Positions 38,291 to 45,626 of a stretch of 64,000 nt of DNA are shown piece after piece. A program made the translations under genes and the position numbers. The stretch lies in the NCBI RefSeq assembly GCF_030815985.1, contig NZ_JAUSXM010000001.1, forward strand, positions 3,534,001-3,598,000, read 5' to 3'. Position 1 is the first letter of the stretch, and each line of letters begins with the position of its first letter. The notes below the pieces were generated by a model that had not been told where the DNA came from, did no database searches, and was given only the letters and a program-made list of their open reading frames with translations. This stretch comes from Paenibacillus sp. W2I17 (GTDB lineage: Bacteria; Bacillota; Bacilli; Paenibacillales; Paenibacillaceae).

Positions 38291-38794
38291 CTAATGATCC
38301 AGTTCATAAGCGATACAATCCGCCAGAACCCAACGGATCTCATGCAAATAATCCAGTTTGTACTCACGAAGTGACACATATTCTTCCAGGGAGAAATTTT
38401 TCATTTCCATACGGAACAATCCCATCAGTTTGCGAATGACCTGTTCTACATGCTGCTCCGGATCGGATGTGCGAAAAGGCCGACGTTCATAGTTGTTACT
38501 GTATGGGAAACGAGTCGCACGCTCTGCAATATAACGGAATCGTGCAACCAATGACTCGCTCGCCAGATGCTGGAGCACATCCAATAGTGGCTGGAATAAT
38601 GGGTTCTGCGTTTCTGCAGCCAGCCTTCCAAGCAACTTATCAGTATTCAAAAACATCTTTTCGTCTCCACGCAAATAGGTAGACCCGGCGATCTCCACAA
38701 CATAGCCTGCCAACTCGAGCTGTACCCCTGTTAACGACTTGGCTCTTTCCTGCAATCCATCCATATACACCTGTACTTGCTCTTCCTGATTCAT
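38291..38794 (-). CDS. Unrecognised helical protein of the DUF4132 operon
   Basis: 167 residues, soluble, mostly helical. I do not recognise a family. Visible parts are an N-terminal helix pair (EQVQVYMDGLQERAKSLTGVQLELAGYVVEIAG), YLRGDEKMFLNTDKLLGRLA, a basic-aromatic stretch RFPYSNNYERRPFRTSDPEQ, and a C-terminal helix ending VLADCIAYELDH. An ATG at 38812 is followed by AAGGAGGAG, which fits the ATG at 38794 as ribosome site, so the latter is chosen. Tight packing between the other two genes suggests a complex or a shared process. Confidence 0.7.
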   Translation of the reverse strand: MNQEEQVQVYMDGLQERAKSLTGVQLELAGYVVEIAGSTYLRGDEKMFLNTDKLLGRLAAETQNPLFQPLLDVLQHLASESLVARFRYIAERATRFPYSNNYERRPFRTSDPEQHVEQVIRKLMGLFRMEMKNFSLEEYVSLREYKLDYLHEIRWVLADCIAYELDH

Positions 38795-38818
38795 CCTGTT
38801 CTCCTCCTTCATCGCTCT

Positions 38819-39238
38819 CTACCACAGACGTCCGGCAAGCATTGTAAAACGAATAAACACCACGTTATCTCCATCTTTTACAACAAGTGACTCATCCAGT
38901 TCCTGCAATTCTTCATCGTTGATAAACACTTTGTACAACCCATCCTCATAGGCGGTTATAGCTGTCTCCATCGCAACATTCAGATCAGGAACACCCTCAT
39001 TGTATACTGCGCCAAACCCGACTTTCCCCGCCGCTCCTTGCGCCTCAATATCATCCGGCATCAGGTAGGCGAGCAATTCTGACTGTTTCTTCTTGTCCTG
39101 AAGTGCTTTTACTTGCAGAGCCACCATGTTCTCAATGAGCTGCCTTAACGTATGAGTTGTTTCCGGAAGTTCGGCAGCTTGCTTGGCAAGTACCGGCTTG
39201 CGCTTGCCCAGACTTTTTACCGTTATCCATACATTCAC
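38819..39238 (-). CDS. Small protein with possible MoaD/ubiquitin-like fold
   Basis: 139 residues, first gene of the DUF4132 operon, GTG start behind GGGAGGT. I know no named family for it. The order of elements recalls a beta-grasp protein: an opening strand pair MNVWITVKSLGKRKPVLAKQ, a helix with TLRQLIENMVALQVKAL, an insert of about 40 residues with KVGFGAVYNEG, then KVFINDEELQELDESLVVKDGDNVVFIRF. The last segment parallels the (V/I)N...L.DGDEV.F pattern of MoaD and ThiS. The C-terminus is MLAGRLW, not Gly-Gly, so conjugation or sulphur carriage is not indicated. The fold assignment is inference. Confidence 0.65.
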   Translation of the reverse strand: MNVWITVKSLGKRKPVLAKQAAELPETTHTLRQLIENMVALQVKALQDKKKQSELLAYLMPDDIEAQGAAGKVGFGAVYNEGVPDLNVAMETAITAYEDGLYKVFINDEELQELDESLVVKDGDNVVFIRFTMLAGRLW

Positions 39239-39471
39239 TGCATTACCTCCCTTGTCCTGCTCTATTTGAAGAAGCTTCCATAAGCCCCGATATCTATACC
39301 ACGATGCGGAATATCCTAAACTCGAAATGACTATCTGTCTCTAAAATAAAATAAAAATACGTACATATGTACCCCTAATAAACATCATAACTAGAATTCA
39401 ATCCATATTCATGAGCCAATCCTCATGTTTACGTGGAACCACGGAACTATGGCCTACTTGCGTACATATAC
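39239..39471. promoter_or_regulatory. Upstream region of the DUF4132 operon
   Basis: No gene supported. It must hold the operon promoter on the minus strand. The perfect 12-base palindrome GTACATATGTAC (39361-39372) is the only clear inverted repeat and is a candidate operator. An open frame at 39398-39583 runs through the nasC terminator and is not credible. Confidence 0.4.
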
Positions 39472-39515
39472 GCAAAAAAAGCCGCACAGTCTCATATAAA
39501 TATGGACTGCGCAGC
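39472..39515 (-). terminator. Terminator of nasBC
   Basis: Minus-strand GCTGCGCAGTC pairs with GACTGTGCGGC (two G-U pairs) and is followed by seven T residues. It lies about 65 bases beyond the nasC stop. Confidence 0.8.
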
Positions 39516-39579
39516 CGCTTGCTACCATTAGAGTAACTTATGACGCCTGAGAACCTTAATATATTGAGACCTGTATGAA

Positions 39580-41733
39580 TCATCTAACCAAGCGCAAAGG
39601 TCGAATGGTTACAGCTGCTGTCTTGAACCCAGGCATCCGGCAGAACGGATCTAGCTCTGGTCTGGTGGCCCGATTCACATTCTGAATGCCGCCCCAATGC
39701 ATCGGCACGAACAAGGTATCCTCCCGAATCGAATCTTTGATGCGCGAACGAACCGTGAAGCTTCCGTACGTCGATTGAATCTCTACCCACTCTCCATCGT
39801 GAATACGATAACGGGCAGCGGTAGCCGGGTGAAGTTCAACAAAGTTCTCCAATTCACGAGCTGCCAGTGCCGGACTGTGATGTGTCTGCACCCCTGTCAG
39901 ATAATGTGGGAGCACACGCCCATTGGTCAGAATCAAGGGGAACTCCGAAGATATATCATTCCAGCCCGGACTGGATTCAAATGTGAATGCAGCTTTGCCG
40001 TCCGGGTGAGCAAATCGTTCACCGAACAGCAGTCCTTCTCCCTGATCCTCCAGGGTAGAACACGGCCAGTATACCCCTTTCTCGTTACGCAAACGCTCAT
40101 AGGTAATGCCATAGTAATCAGCCACTCCGCCGCGGCTCGCCACCCGAAGCTCATTAAAGATATCCTCAGCAGTGTCATATTCAAAATAAGAAGCTTTACC
40201 CAATTGTGCGGCAATCCGGCATAATATATCCCAATCATCGAGCGTTTCTCCCGGCGCAGGCCGCCCCTGTTCACGGAGCAGAACACGCCCCTCCAGATTG
40301 GTCAATGTACCTTCATTCTCCATATAAGATGTAACCGGCAGAACCAGATCAGCCATTCGTGCTGTCTCCGACAGGAACATGTCTGCCACGATCAGAAAGT
40401 CCAGCTTGCGCAGACCTTCTTCCACCAAACGCACATTGGGGTTGGATACGACCGGGTTGGAGCCCATTACAAGCAACGCCCGAATCTCCTGATCATGGAC
40501 CTTCTCCATCATCTCGTAGGCCGAGACCCCTTTACCTGGCAAACTTGCAGGGTCAACGCCCCAGATGGATGCCACATAGGCACGATCGGCTTCATTTTCA
40601 ATGGATCGATAGCCCGGCAGCTGGTCAGCCTTCTGCCCATGCTCCCGTCCGCCCTGCCCATTGCCTTGACCTGTGATGGCACCATATCCGCAGCCTTCTC
40701 TACCAATTTTGCCAGTTGCCAGCACCAGGTTCAAAAAGTGTCTCACTGCCATATGTCCATCCGTCTGCTGCTCCACACCACGTGCTGTCATGATCATGCC
40801 TGTCTCTGCCTCACCGTATGCCATCGCCGCCTGACGAATCAGCGCCAGATCAACCCCGCACGCTTGTGCCGCCTGTTCGAGTTGCAGATCAGCCAACCCT
40901 TGTATCAATTGCTCGTAACCATGCGTTCGTTCGCCTATAAAATGAGGATCCACCAATCCGGCATCCATAATCACCTTCAACATGGTATCCGCCAGCAGAG
41001 CATCCATGCCAGGCTTCACCTGCAAATGAAGGTCGGCAATGGCAGCGGTTGCCGTCTTACGTGGATCAATAACGATAATGAACGCCCCGTTCTCCTTGGC
41101 TTGATTGAAGTATGGCAGAAGAGTAGGTTGGCATTCTGCTATATTGGTACCTGCGAGTACTATACAACCTGCCTTGGGAATATCGGACAGACGGAACGTC
41201 AATCCACGATCCATTCCGAATACTTTACTTCCAGCTGAAGCCGCAGCTGACATGCAGAACCGTCCATTATAGTCGATATACTTTGTCCCCAATGCAACCC
41301 GGGCAAATTTTCCCAGCAGGTAGGCTGTCTCATTGGTCAAAGATCCGCCTCCGTAGACTCCGACCGTATCTGCTCCGTATAAATCCCTCAAGTTCTGAAA
41401 CCGCTCTGCGATGGTCTGAATGGCCTCCTCCCAGGAACAGGGTTCAAGCTCACCATTGCGACGAATGAGTGGATGCATTAATCGTTGACCACTGAGCGCA
41501 TGTTGATGAGCATTCATGCCCTTCACACACAATCTGCCCTGAGAGGCTTCATTCGGAACACCCTGAACCGTATACTCACCACGACGCTGGCCTGGAACAG
41601 GTGCAGCCAGTTCTTCAACAGTCATCTTGCACTGCACACTGCAATACGGACACTGGGTTTCCTTTACATAGAGCTTGGAGGCTGTTGGTTCTGAACTCAC
41701 GGATAATCCCATCTTTCCATCCCCGCCTTTCAT
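39580..41733 (-). CDS. nasC: Assimilatory nitrate reductase, catalytic subunit
   Basis: Cytoplasmic molybdenum enzyme that reduces nitrate to nitrite (717 residues). An N-terminal [4Fe-4S] site is formed by CPYCSVQC (about 28-35) and GRLCVKG (about 69). The molybdenum-binding cysteine is in DYNGRFCMSAAASAGSKVFG (about 160). GAITGQGNGQGGREHGQKAD and the C-terminal QTHHSPALAARELENFVELHP bind the bis-MGD cofactor. The chain follows Bacillus NasC closely throughout. The ATG at 41733 directly abuts the nasB stop without a ribosome site; the in-frame ATG at 41712 behind GGGGATGG may be the true start. It takes electrons from NasB. Confidence 0.95.
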   Translation of the reverse strand: MKGGDGKMGLSVSSEPTASKLYVKETQCPYCSVQCKMTVEELAAPVPGQRRGEYTVQGVPNEASQGRLCVKGMNAHQHALSGQRLMHPLIRRNGELEPCSWEEAIQTIAERFQNLRDLYGADTVGVYGGGSLTNETAYLLGKFARVALGTKYIDYNGRFCMSAAASAGSKVFGMDRGLTFRLSDIPKAGCIVLAGTNIAECQPTLLPYFNQAKENGAFIIVIDPRKTATAAIADLHLQVKPGMDALLADTMLKVIMDAGLVDPHFIGERTHGYEQLIQGLADLQLEQAAQACGVDLALIRQAAMAYGEAETGMIMTARGVEQQTDGHMAVRHFLNLVLATGKIGREGCGYGAITGQGNGQGGREHGQKADQLPGYRSIENEADRAYVASIWGVDPASLPGKGVSAYEMMEKVHDQEIRALLVMGSNPVVSNPNVRLVEEGLRKLDFLIVADMFLSETARMADLVLPVTSYMENEGTLTNLEGRVLLREQGRPAPGETLDDWDILCRIAAQLGKASYFEYDTAEDIFNELRVASRGGVADYYGITYERLRNEKGVYWPCSTLEDQGEGLLFGERFAHPDGKAAFTFESSPGWNDISSEFPLILTNGRVLPHYLTGVQTHHSPALAARELENFVELHPATAARYRIHDGEWVEIQSTYGSFTVRSRIKDSIREDTLFVPMHWGGIQNVNRATRPELDPFCRMPGFKTAAVTIRPLRLVR

Positions 41734-43848
41734 CTATATATCAGCTTGAAGTGTAGCTGCCAGTTCCTTCTGTAACTGGTCATCCAGAAGCGTTTCCCGA
41801 ATCGACATGAATCCCAATCGTTCCGTCCATGCCCATAACGGCTCATCATACCAAGCGGTTTGGCGATACCATTGAAGGCAGGCTGATGCGAGTGTGGCCG
41901 CTTGCACCTCTGTTTCAGCCACCCCGAGCAAGCCACCTTGTTTGACCGGATGCTCTGCATGACCTCCTGCATAGATCTCCCACCCAGCTGGTGAAGCCAG
42001 CAAGCCAATATCCTGCACCAGTGCGCTCACCAACGAACCAGGCCCTGGTGCAACTCCCATATTCACCGGCGACGGCATCGCAGCGCCGATCCAACTCGCA
42101 CGAAGCTGTGCAGCCAGCCCCCTGGCATCTCTTGCATAGGATGAAAGCGGGATCTGATCATCCCAGCGTACCTGAATCTCTGAGTGACCTTCCATCTCTC
42201 GAACAACCATCGTTCCACCGGATACCTGTAAGTAATAATGAATTACGGGGCGACATACCGAGCAACCAAGCTCCGAACCCCAACCCAGCTTCTGCAAGAT
42301 CAAAGATATGTCTGGTAGCCCTGTCTCCAGAACATCGATGTCAGCCATTATTTCCTTCAATTCTGCATGCCCAAGTTCCGTACAACTGCACACAGGCATT
42401 GGAGCAGGTTTATCTGGTGTGGCTACCACGCCAGTACCCCCGCTTTTTTTCAGGTTATGCGTATGTTTCAATAGAGCAGCCACCATCGGGCGACAGCCAC
42501 CGCATGAACCCGACGCCTTGGTCTGCTCCTTCACCTGATCTGCCGTTTCGAGACCCTGTTCCTGAATAGCGTTCATAATGGCAGCCTTGGTCACATTGTT
42601 GCAGGCACATACGGTTTCCTGAGCGGGTAATGCCGCAGCAGCCATCTCAGCCGGGTCCGGGGCCCCTTCACGCGGAGCCAACTCCGCCACATCTGCACCT
42701 CGTTGCACAAGTCCAAGCAATGCCGTTCCTTCGGTTGTATCTCCAAATAAAATAGCTCCACGCACTTTGCCAGCCTGCATCAGTACTTTTTTATAAGTGC
42801 CTTGAATGCCATCCAGATGTTGAATTGCAGTCTGCATGCCTTCCCCACTGATCTCACCCGCCGAGAAAACATCAACTCCCGATACCTTCAGTTGTGAATA
42901 AGGAATTGAACCCTTATATTCAGAAGTTTCCTGTCCACAGAGTGTACGTGCGAGTACTTTTCCTTGCTCGTATAAGGGGGCCACCAGACCATAACGGATT
43001 CCCCGATGTTCGGCGCATTCCCCAACTGCGTAGATATCCGGTACACTGGTGCGCATGTAGTCATCTACCATAATTGCCCGATTGGTGGCGATTCCGCTTC
43101 GTCTGGCCAGATCCACATTTGGCCGAATCCCTACAGCGACAATGACAACCTGAGCTTCAAGCTTGGAACCATCTGTGAACTGAAGGCCCTGAGCCTGTGA
43201 TCGCCCGGTAATTTTCTGCGTATTTTTGGCCAAAAGAAAGGACATACCCTGCCCTTCAAGTTCCTGTTGAAGCATCGCGGCAGCCTTCTGATCCAACTGC
43301 CGGTTCATAATGTAATGTGCGTTATGGACCACCACAGCTTCCATGCCCAGATGCAGCAACCCGCGCGCAGCCTCCAGTCCAAGCAATCCACCACCAATGA
43401 CTGCGGCCTTGCGATATGTTTTGGAATAATCAGACATGCGCGTACAATCATCAATCGTTCGGAAGGACATGACCCGCTCTTTATCAATTCCCGGAATCGG
43501 TGGGATAAAAGGTGAAGACCCTGTCGCCAGAATCAGGACATCATAGGTTTCTTTTAGTCCGGATTCCGTCTCTATATATTTTCCACGGGTATCAATGCGG
43601 TGTACCGTTTCACCTGTACATAGCCGTATATGATGCTCGGCGTACCAAGTCCAATCATTGATAATGATATCCTGTAACGAATGCTCACCCTGCAACACTT
43701 TTGATAACATGATCCGATTGTAGTTGGGACGGGGTTCATTGCCGTAGATTACAATCTCATACGTATCAGGCTCCAGTGCGATAATCTCTTCGACACACTT
43801 CACTCCAGCCATGCCATTCCCGATAATCACCAGTTTGCTTCTATTCAT
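41734..43848 (-). CDS. nasB: Assimilatory nitrate reductase, electron transfer subunit
   Basis: FAD protein of 704 residues that passes NAD(P)H electrons to NasC. The pyridine-nucleotide oxidoreductase part (about 1-400) has IIGNGMAGVKCVEEI, ILATGSSPFIPPIPG and AVIGGGLLGLEAARGL. Two BFD-like [2Fe-2S] domains follow: CACNNVTKAAI with CGGC, and CSCTELGHAEL with GCSVC. A C-terminal extension resembles part of nitrite reductase. AGGGGGG stands before ATG 43848. The open frame reaches 43959, but that part is the structured leader RNA. It is the first gene of the nasBC operon, under a GlnR-type box and an ANTAR-like leader. Confidence 0.94.
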   Translation of the reverse strand: MNRSKLVIIGNGMAGVKCVEEIIALEPDTYEIVIYGNEPRPNYNRIMLSKVLQGEHSLQDIIINDWTWYAEHHIRLCTGETVHRIDTRGKYIETESGLKETYDVLILATGSSPFIPPIPGIDKERVMSFRTIDDCTRMSDYSKTYRKAAVIGGGLLGLEAARGLLHLGMEAVVVHNAHYIMNRQLDQKAAAMLQQELEGQGMSFLLAKNTQKITGRSQAQGLQFTDGSKLEAQVVIVAVGIRPNVDLARRSGIATNRAIMVDDYMRTSVPDIYAVGECAEHRGIRYGLVAPLYEQGKVLARTLCGQETSEYKGSIPYSQLKVSGVDVFSAGEISGEGMQTAIQHLDGIQGTYKKVLMQAGKVRGAILFGDTTEGTALLGLVQRGADVAELAPREGAPDPAEMAAAALPAQETVCACNNVTKAAIMNAIQEQGLETADQVKEQTKASGSCGGCRPMVAALLKHTHNLKKSGGTGVVATPDKPAPMPVCSCTELGHAELKEIMADIDVLETGLPDISLILQKLGWGSELGCSVCRPVIHYYLQVSGGTMVVREMEGHSEIQVRWDDQIPLSSYARDARGLAAQLRASWIGAAMPSPVNMGVAPGPGSLVSALVQDIGLLASPAGWEIYAGGHAEHPVKQGGLLGVAETEVQAATLASACLQWYRQTAWYDEPLWAWTERLGFMSIRETLLDDQLQKELAATLQADI

Positions 43849-43886
43849 GGGCTGCCCCCCTATCTCTCTCACCTGAAAATAAACAG

Positions 43887-43957
43887 AAAAATCCCTTCTC
43901 CATGATTCGGAAAAGGGCACCGTTGCCTCCGGAATCCACACGCCTTTGTGTGGATTC
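43887..43957 (-). ncRNA. nasBC leader: dual-hexaloop ANTAR-like antiterminator with terminator
   Basis: Hairpin P1: GAATCCACAC / loop AAAGGC / GTGTGGATTC (43957-43932). Hairpin P2: CGGA-GGC / loop AACGGT / GCC-bulge-TCCG (43931-43908). Both loops have six bases with A first and G fourth, the pattern that ANTAR regulators bind. The 3' arm of P2 overlaps a terminator, CCCTTTTCC / GGAGAAGGG (43917-43893), followed by TTTTT (43891-43887). P2 and terminator are mutually exclusive, so ANTAR binding would allow read-through into nasBC. No ANTAR gene is in the window. Confidence 0.8.
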
Positions 43958-43968
43958 ATATTAGATTC

Positions 43969-43997
43969 AGATTAAGGGAATCTCAATATAATGTCAA
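43969..43997 (-). promoter_or_regulatory. nasBC promoter
   Basis: Minus-strand TTGACA (43997-43992), 17-base spacer, TAATCT (43974-43969). The -10 is weak, which suits an activated promoter. Transcription would start near 43962, just ahead of hairpin P1. Confidence 0.6.
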
Positions 43998-44008
43998 CTA
44001 AATTAACA
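43992..44008. promoter_or_regulatory. GlnR/TnrA-type box, nasBC side
   Basis: TGTCA-ACTAAAT-TAACA fits the GlnR/TnrA consensus TGTNA-N7-TNACA exactly. One half-site forms the -35 of the nasBC promoter. In paenibacilli GlnR is the usual nitrogen regulator and can activate or repress. Confidence 0.8.
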
Positions 44009-44054
44009 TTAAAAATGAGAATAACGATTGAAAAACGAATTATTTAAAATTCCA

Positions 44055-44071
44055 TGTAATTTTTGTTGACA
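44055..44071. promoter_or_regulatory. GlnR/TnrA-type box, nasA side
   Basis: TGTAA-TTTTTGT-TGACA fits TGTNA-N7-TNACA exactly and contains the -35 TTGACA of the nasA promoter. It mirrors the box on the nasBC side. Confidence 0.8.
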
Positions 44072-44095
44072 TATACATTTTCTCTTGATTATAAT
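44066..44095 (+). promoter_or_regulatory. nasA promoter
   Basis: TTGACA (44066-44071), 18-base spacer, TATAAT (44090-44095); start expected near 44102. Two palindromes follow: TTGATT...AATCAA (44085-44104), over the -10, and ATCACAG-TG-CTGTGAT (44106-44121), at the start of the transcript. Either may bind a further regulator. Confidence 0.8.
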
Positions 44096-44131
44096 TTGAA
44101 TCAAAATCACAGTGCTGTGATCAACTCAGAT

Positions 44132-44210
44132 GCGGGAACACAATGACGTGTACCGCCTGTCGGCAACGGGGCCGCAAATCGTTCAGATCTGGACGAATTG
44201 CGGCCTTTTT
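44132..44210 (+). ncRNA. nasA leader: dual-hexaloop ANTAR-like antiterminator with terminator
   Basis: Hairpin P1: GCGG..ACAC / loop AATGAC / GTGT.CCGC (44132-44156). Hairpin P2: CGGC / loop AACGGG / GCCG (44161-44174), four bases on. Both loops have A first and G fourth. The 3' arm of P2 is the start of a terminator, GGCCGCAAATCGTTC (44170-44184) with GGACGAATTGCGGCC (44191-44205), followed by TTTTT. The layout equals that of the nasBC leader on the other strand, so one ANTAR protein could release both. Confidence 0.85.
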
Positions 44211-44271
44211 CTGCCTTAACAAGCACATAGACAAATCACGAAGATCTCAATTGGATGAGGAGCGATGATGG

Positions 44272-45504
44272 ATGATGGAGAGCAAAAGTTTTTGGAAAAG
44301 CGGGCATAAGCCCACCCTCTTCGGGGCGTTTATGTATTTTGACATCAGTTTTATGATATGGGGGATGCTTGGTCCACTCGCAGTTGTCATAGCGTTGGAT
44401 TATCCGATGACTCCGCTAGAAAAAGCCAATCTGGTCGCATTGCCTATTCTCGGCGGCTCCATCCTGCGCCTTGTGCTTGGCTTCATGTCTGATTATATTG
44501 GTCCGAAACTGACCGCACAGATCGGGATGCTCGTCACCTTAGTTCCTTTATTACTCGGCTGGTTATGGGTTGACTCCTTAAGCCAACTGTACGTGGTGGC
44601 ACTCTTGCTTGGTGTCGCAGGCGCCTCCTTTGCTGCTGCGCTACCTCTGGCAGGCCAATGGTATGGCAAGGAGCATCAGGGTCTGGCCATGGGTATTGCC
44701 GGGGCGGGTAACAGCGGAACCGTACTCGCGACGTTGTTTGCCAATCGCTTGGCTACGCATTTTGGCAGCTGGGAAGTTGTGTTCGGACTTGCTATTATAC
44801 CGATTGTTATTGTATTCATTCTCTTTTCTATCTTTGCCAAAAATAGCCCTAACCGGCCTGAACCCAAGAAATTGTCCCAATATGGAAGTCTGCTTAAACA
44901 AAAAGATGCTTGGGTATTCTGTGCCTTCTATTGTGTAACCTTTGGTGGTTTCGTTGGATTATGTAACTATCTCACCATCTTCTTCAACACCCAGTATGGG
45001 CTCTCTCCTGTTCGTGCCGCAGACATTACCACCTTCTGTGTAATCGCAGGCAGCTTCTTCCGGCCTGTTGGGGGTTACCTAGCGGACAAAATTGGTGGAA
45101 CCCGCATGCTAACATTCCTGTACACAGGAGCCTGTATTATGCTAATTGGCGTATCCTTCATGCCACCTCTGCCTGTTGTGGTAGTCATGTTGTTCCTCGG
45201 TATGATGTGTCTGGGAGCCGGAAATGGTTCAGTGTTCCAACTGGTTCCCCAACGCTTCGGTAACGAGATTGGTCTGATGACAGGTATTGTAGGTGCCGCT
45301 GGCGGATTGGGCGGATATGCATTGCCGCTGATTCTCGGTCAACTGTATAGCAGCTATCAATCCTATACACCAGGTTTTGTCATTCTTAGCCTGATTGCAG
45401 CAGCTTCCCTGTTCCTTGTTCTCTTCATGCAATCCCGCTGGCGTGTGAGCTGGTTGAATCGGGGTAACAAAGGCATGGCGGAATCGACATCCCTCTCTTC
45501 CTGA
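44272..45504 (+). CDS. nasA: Nitrate transporter, NasA/NarK (MFS)
   Basis: Nitrate importer of the major facilitator superfamily, nitrate/nitrite porter group (410 residues, twelve helices). The chain follows Bacillus NasA: FDISFMIWGMLGPL in helix 1, LRLVLGFMSDYIGPK, nitrate signature GMAGAGNSG-like AMGIAGAGNSGTVLATLF in helix 5, and FQLVPQRFGNEIGLMTGIVGAAGGLGG near helix 11. GAGGAG lies about nine bases before ATG 44272; several other ATGs nearby are out of frame. It diverges from nasBC and shares its control signals. Confidence 0.95.
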   Translation: MMESKSFWKSGHKPTLFGAFMYFDISFMIWGMLGPLAVVIALDYPMTPLEKANLVALPILGGSILRLVLGFMSDYIGPKLTAQIGMLVTLVPLLLGWLWVDSLSQLYVVALLLGVAGASFAAALPLAGQWYGKEHQGLAMGIAGAGNSGTVLATLFANRLATHFGSWEVVFGLAIIPIVIVFILFSIFAKNSPNRPEPKKLSQYGSLLKQKDAWVFCAFYCVTFGGFVGLCNYLTIFFNTQYGLSPVRAADITTFCVIAGSFFRPVGGYLADKIGGTRMLTFLYTGACIMLIGVSFMPPLPVVVVMLFLGMMCLGAGNGSVFQLVPQRFGNEIGLMTGIVGAAGGLGGYALPLILGQLYSSYQSYTPGFVILSLIAAASLFLVLFMQSRWRVSWLNRGNKGMAESTSLSS

Positions 45505-45560
45505 GGCGTACAACCACTCGGCCGTTAACCAAGGTACAGTGTTTACGAGTGATCCATAAG

Positions 45561-45610
45561 TAACCAAAGAAACAGCGTTGCCCCATCAGGCAGCGCTGTT
45601 TCTTTGGTTA
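45561..45610. terminator. Bidirectional terminator
   Basis: A stem of about 22 bp (TAACCAAAGAAACAGCG and its complement, extended by TGCC/GGCA) around a six-base loop, between the convergent nasA and fabF genes. Confidence 0.85.
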
Positions 45611-45626
45611 CGGCTTGTCTTTTTAC

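Noticed and set aside
33824..39238. Reading the DUF4132 cassette as an antiviral defence system
   Set aside because: No nuclease, NTPase or toxin domain is visible and no other defence genes are nearby; unusual content alone is not enough.
39398..39583. Minus-strand frame of 61 codons after nasC
   Set aside because: It runs through the nasC terminator and has no recognisable sequence.
40495..41238. Open plus-strand frame of 247 codons
   Set aside because: Antisense shadow of nasC with cysteine/histidine-rich nonsense composition.
43849..43959. N-terminal extension of nasB by 37 codons
   Set aside because: The extension lies within the ANTAR-like hairpins and terminator; ATG 43848 has a strong ribosome site AGGGGGG and matches the family start.
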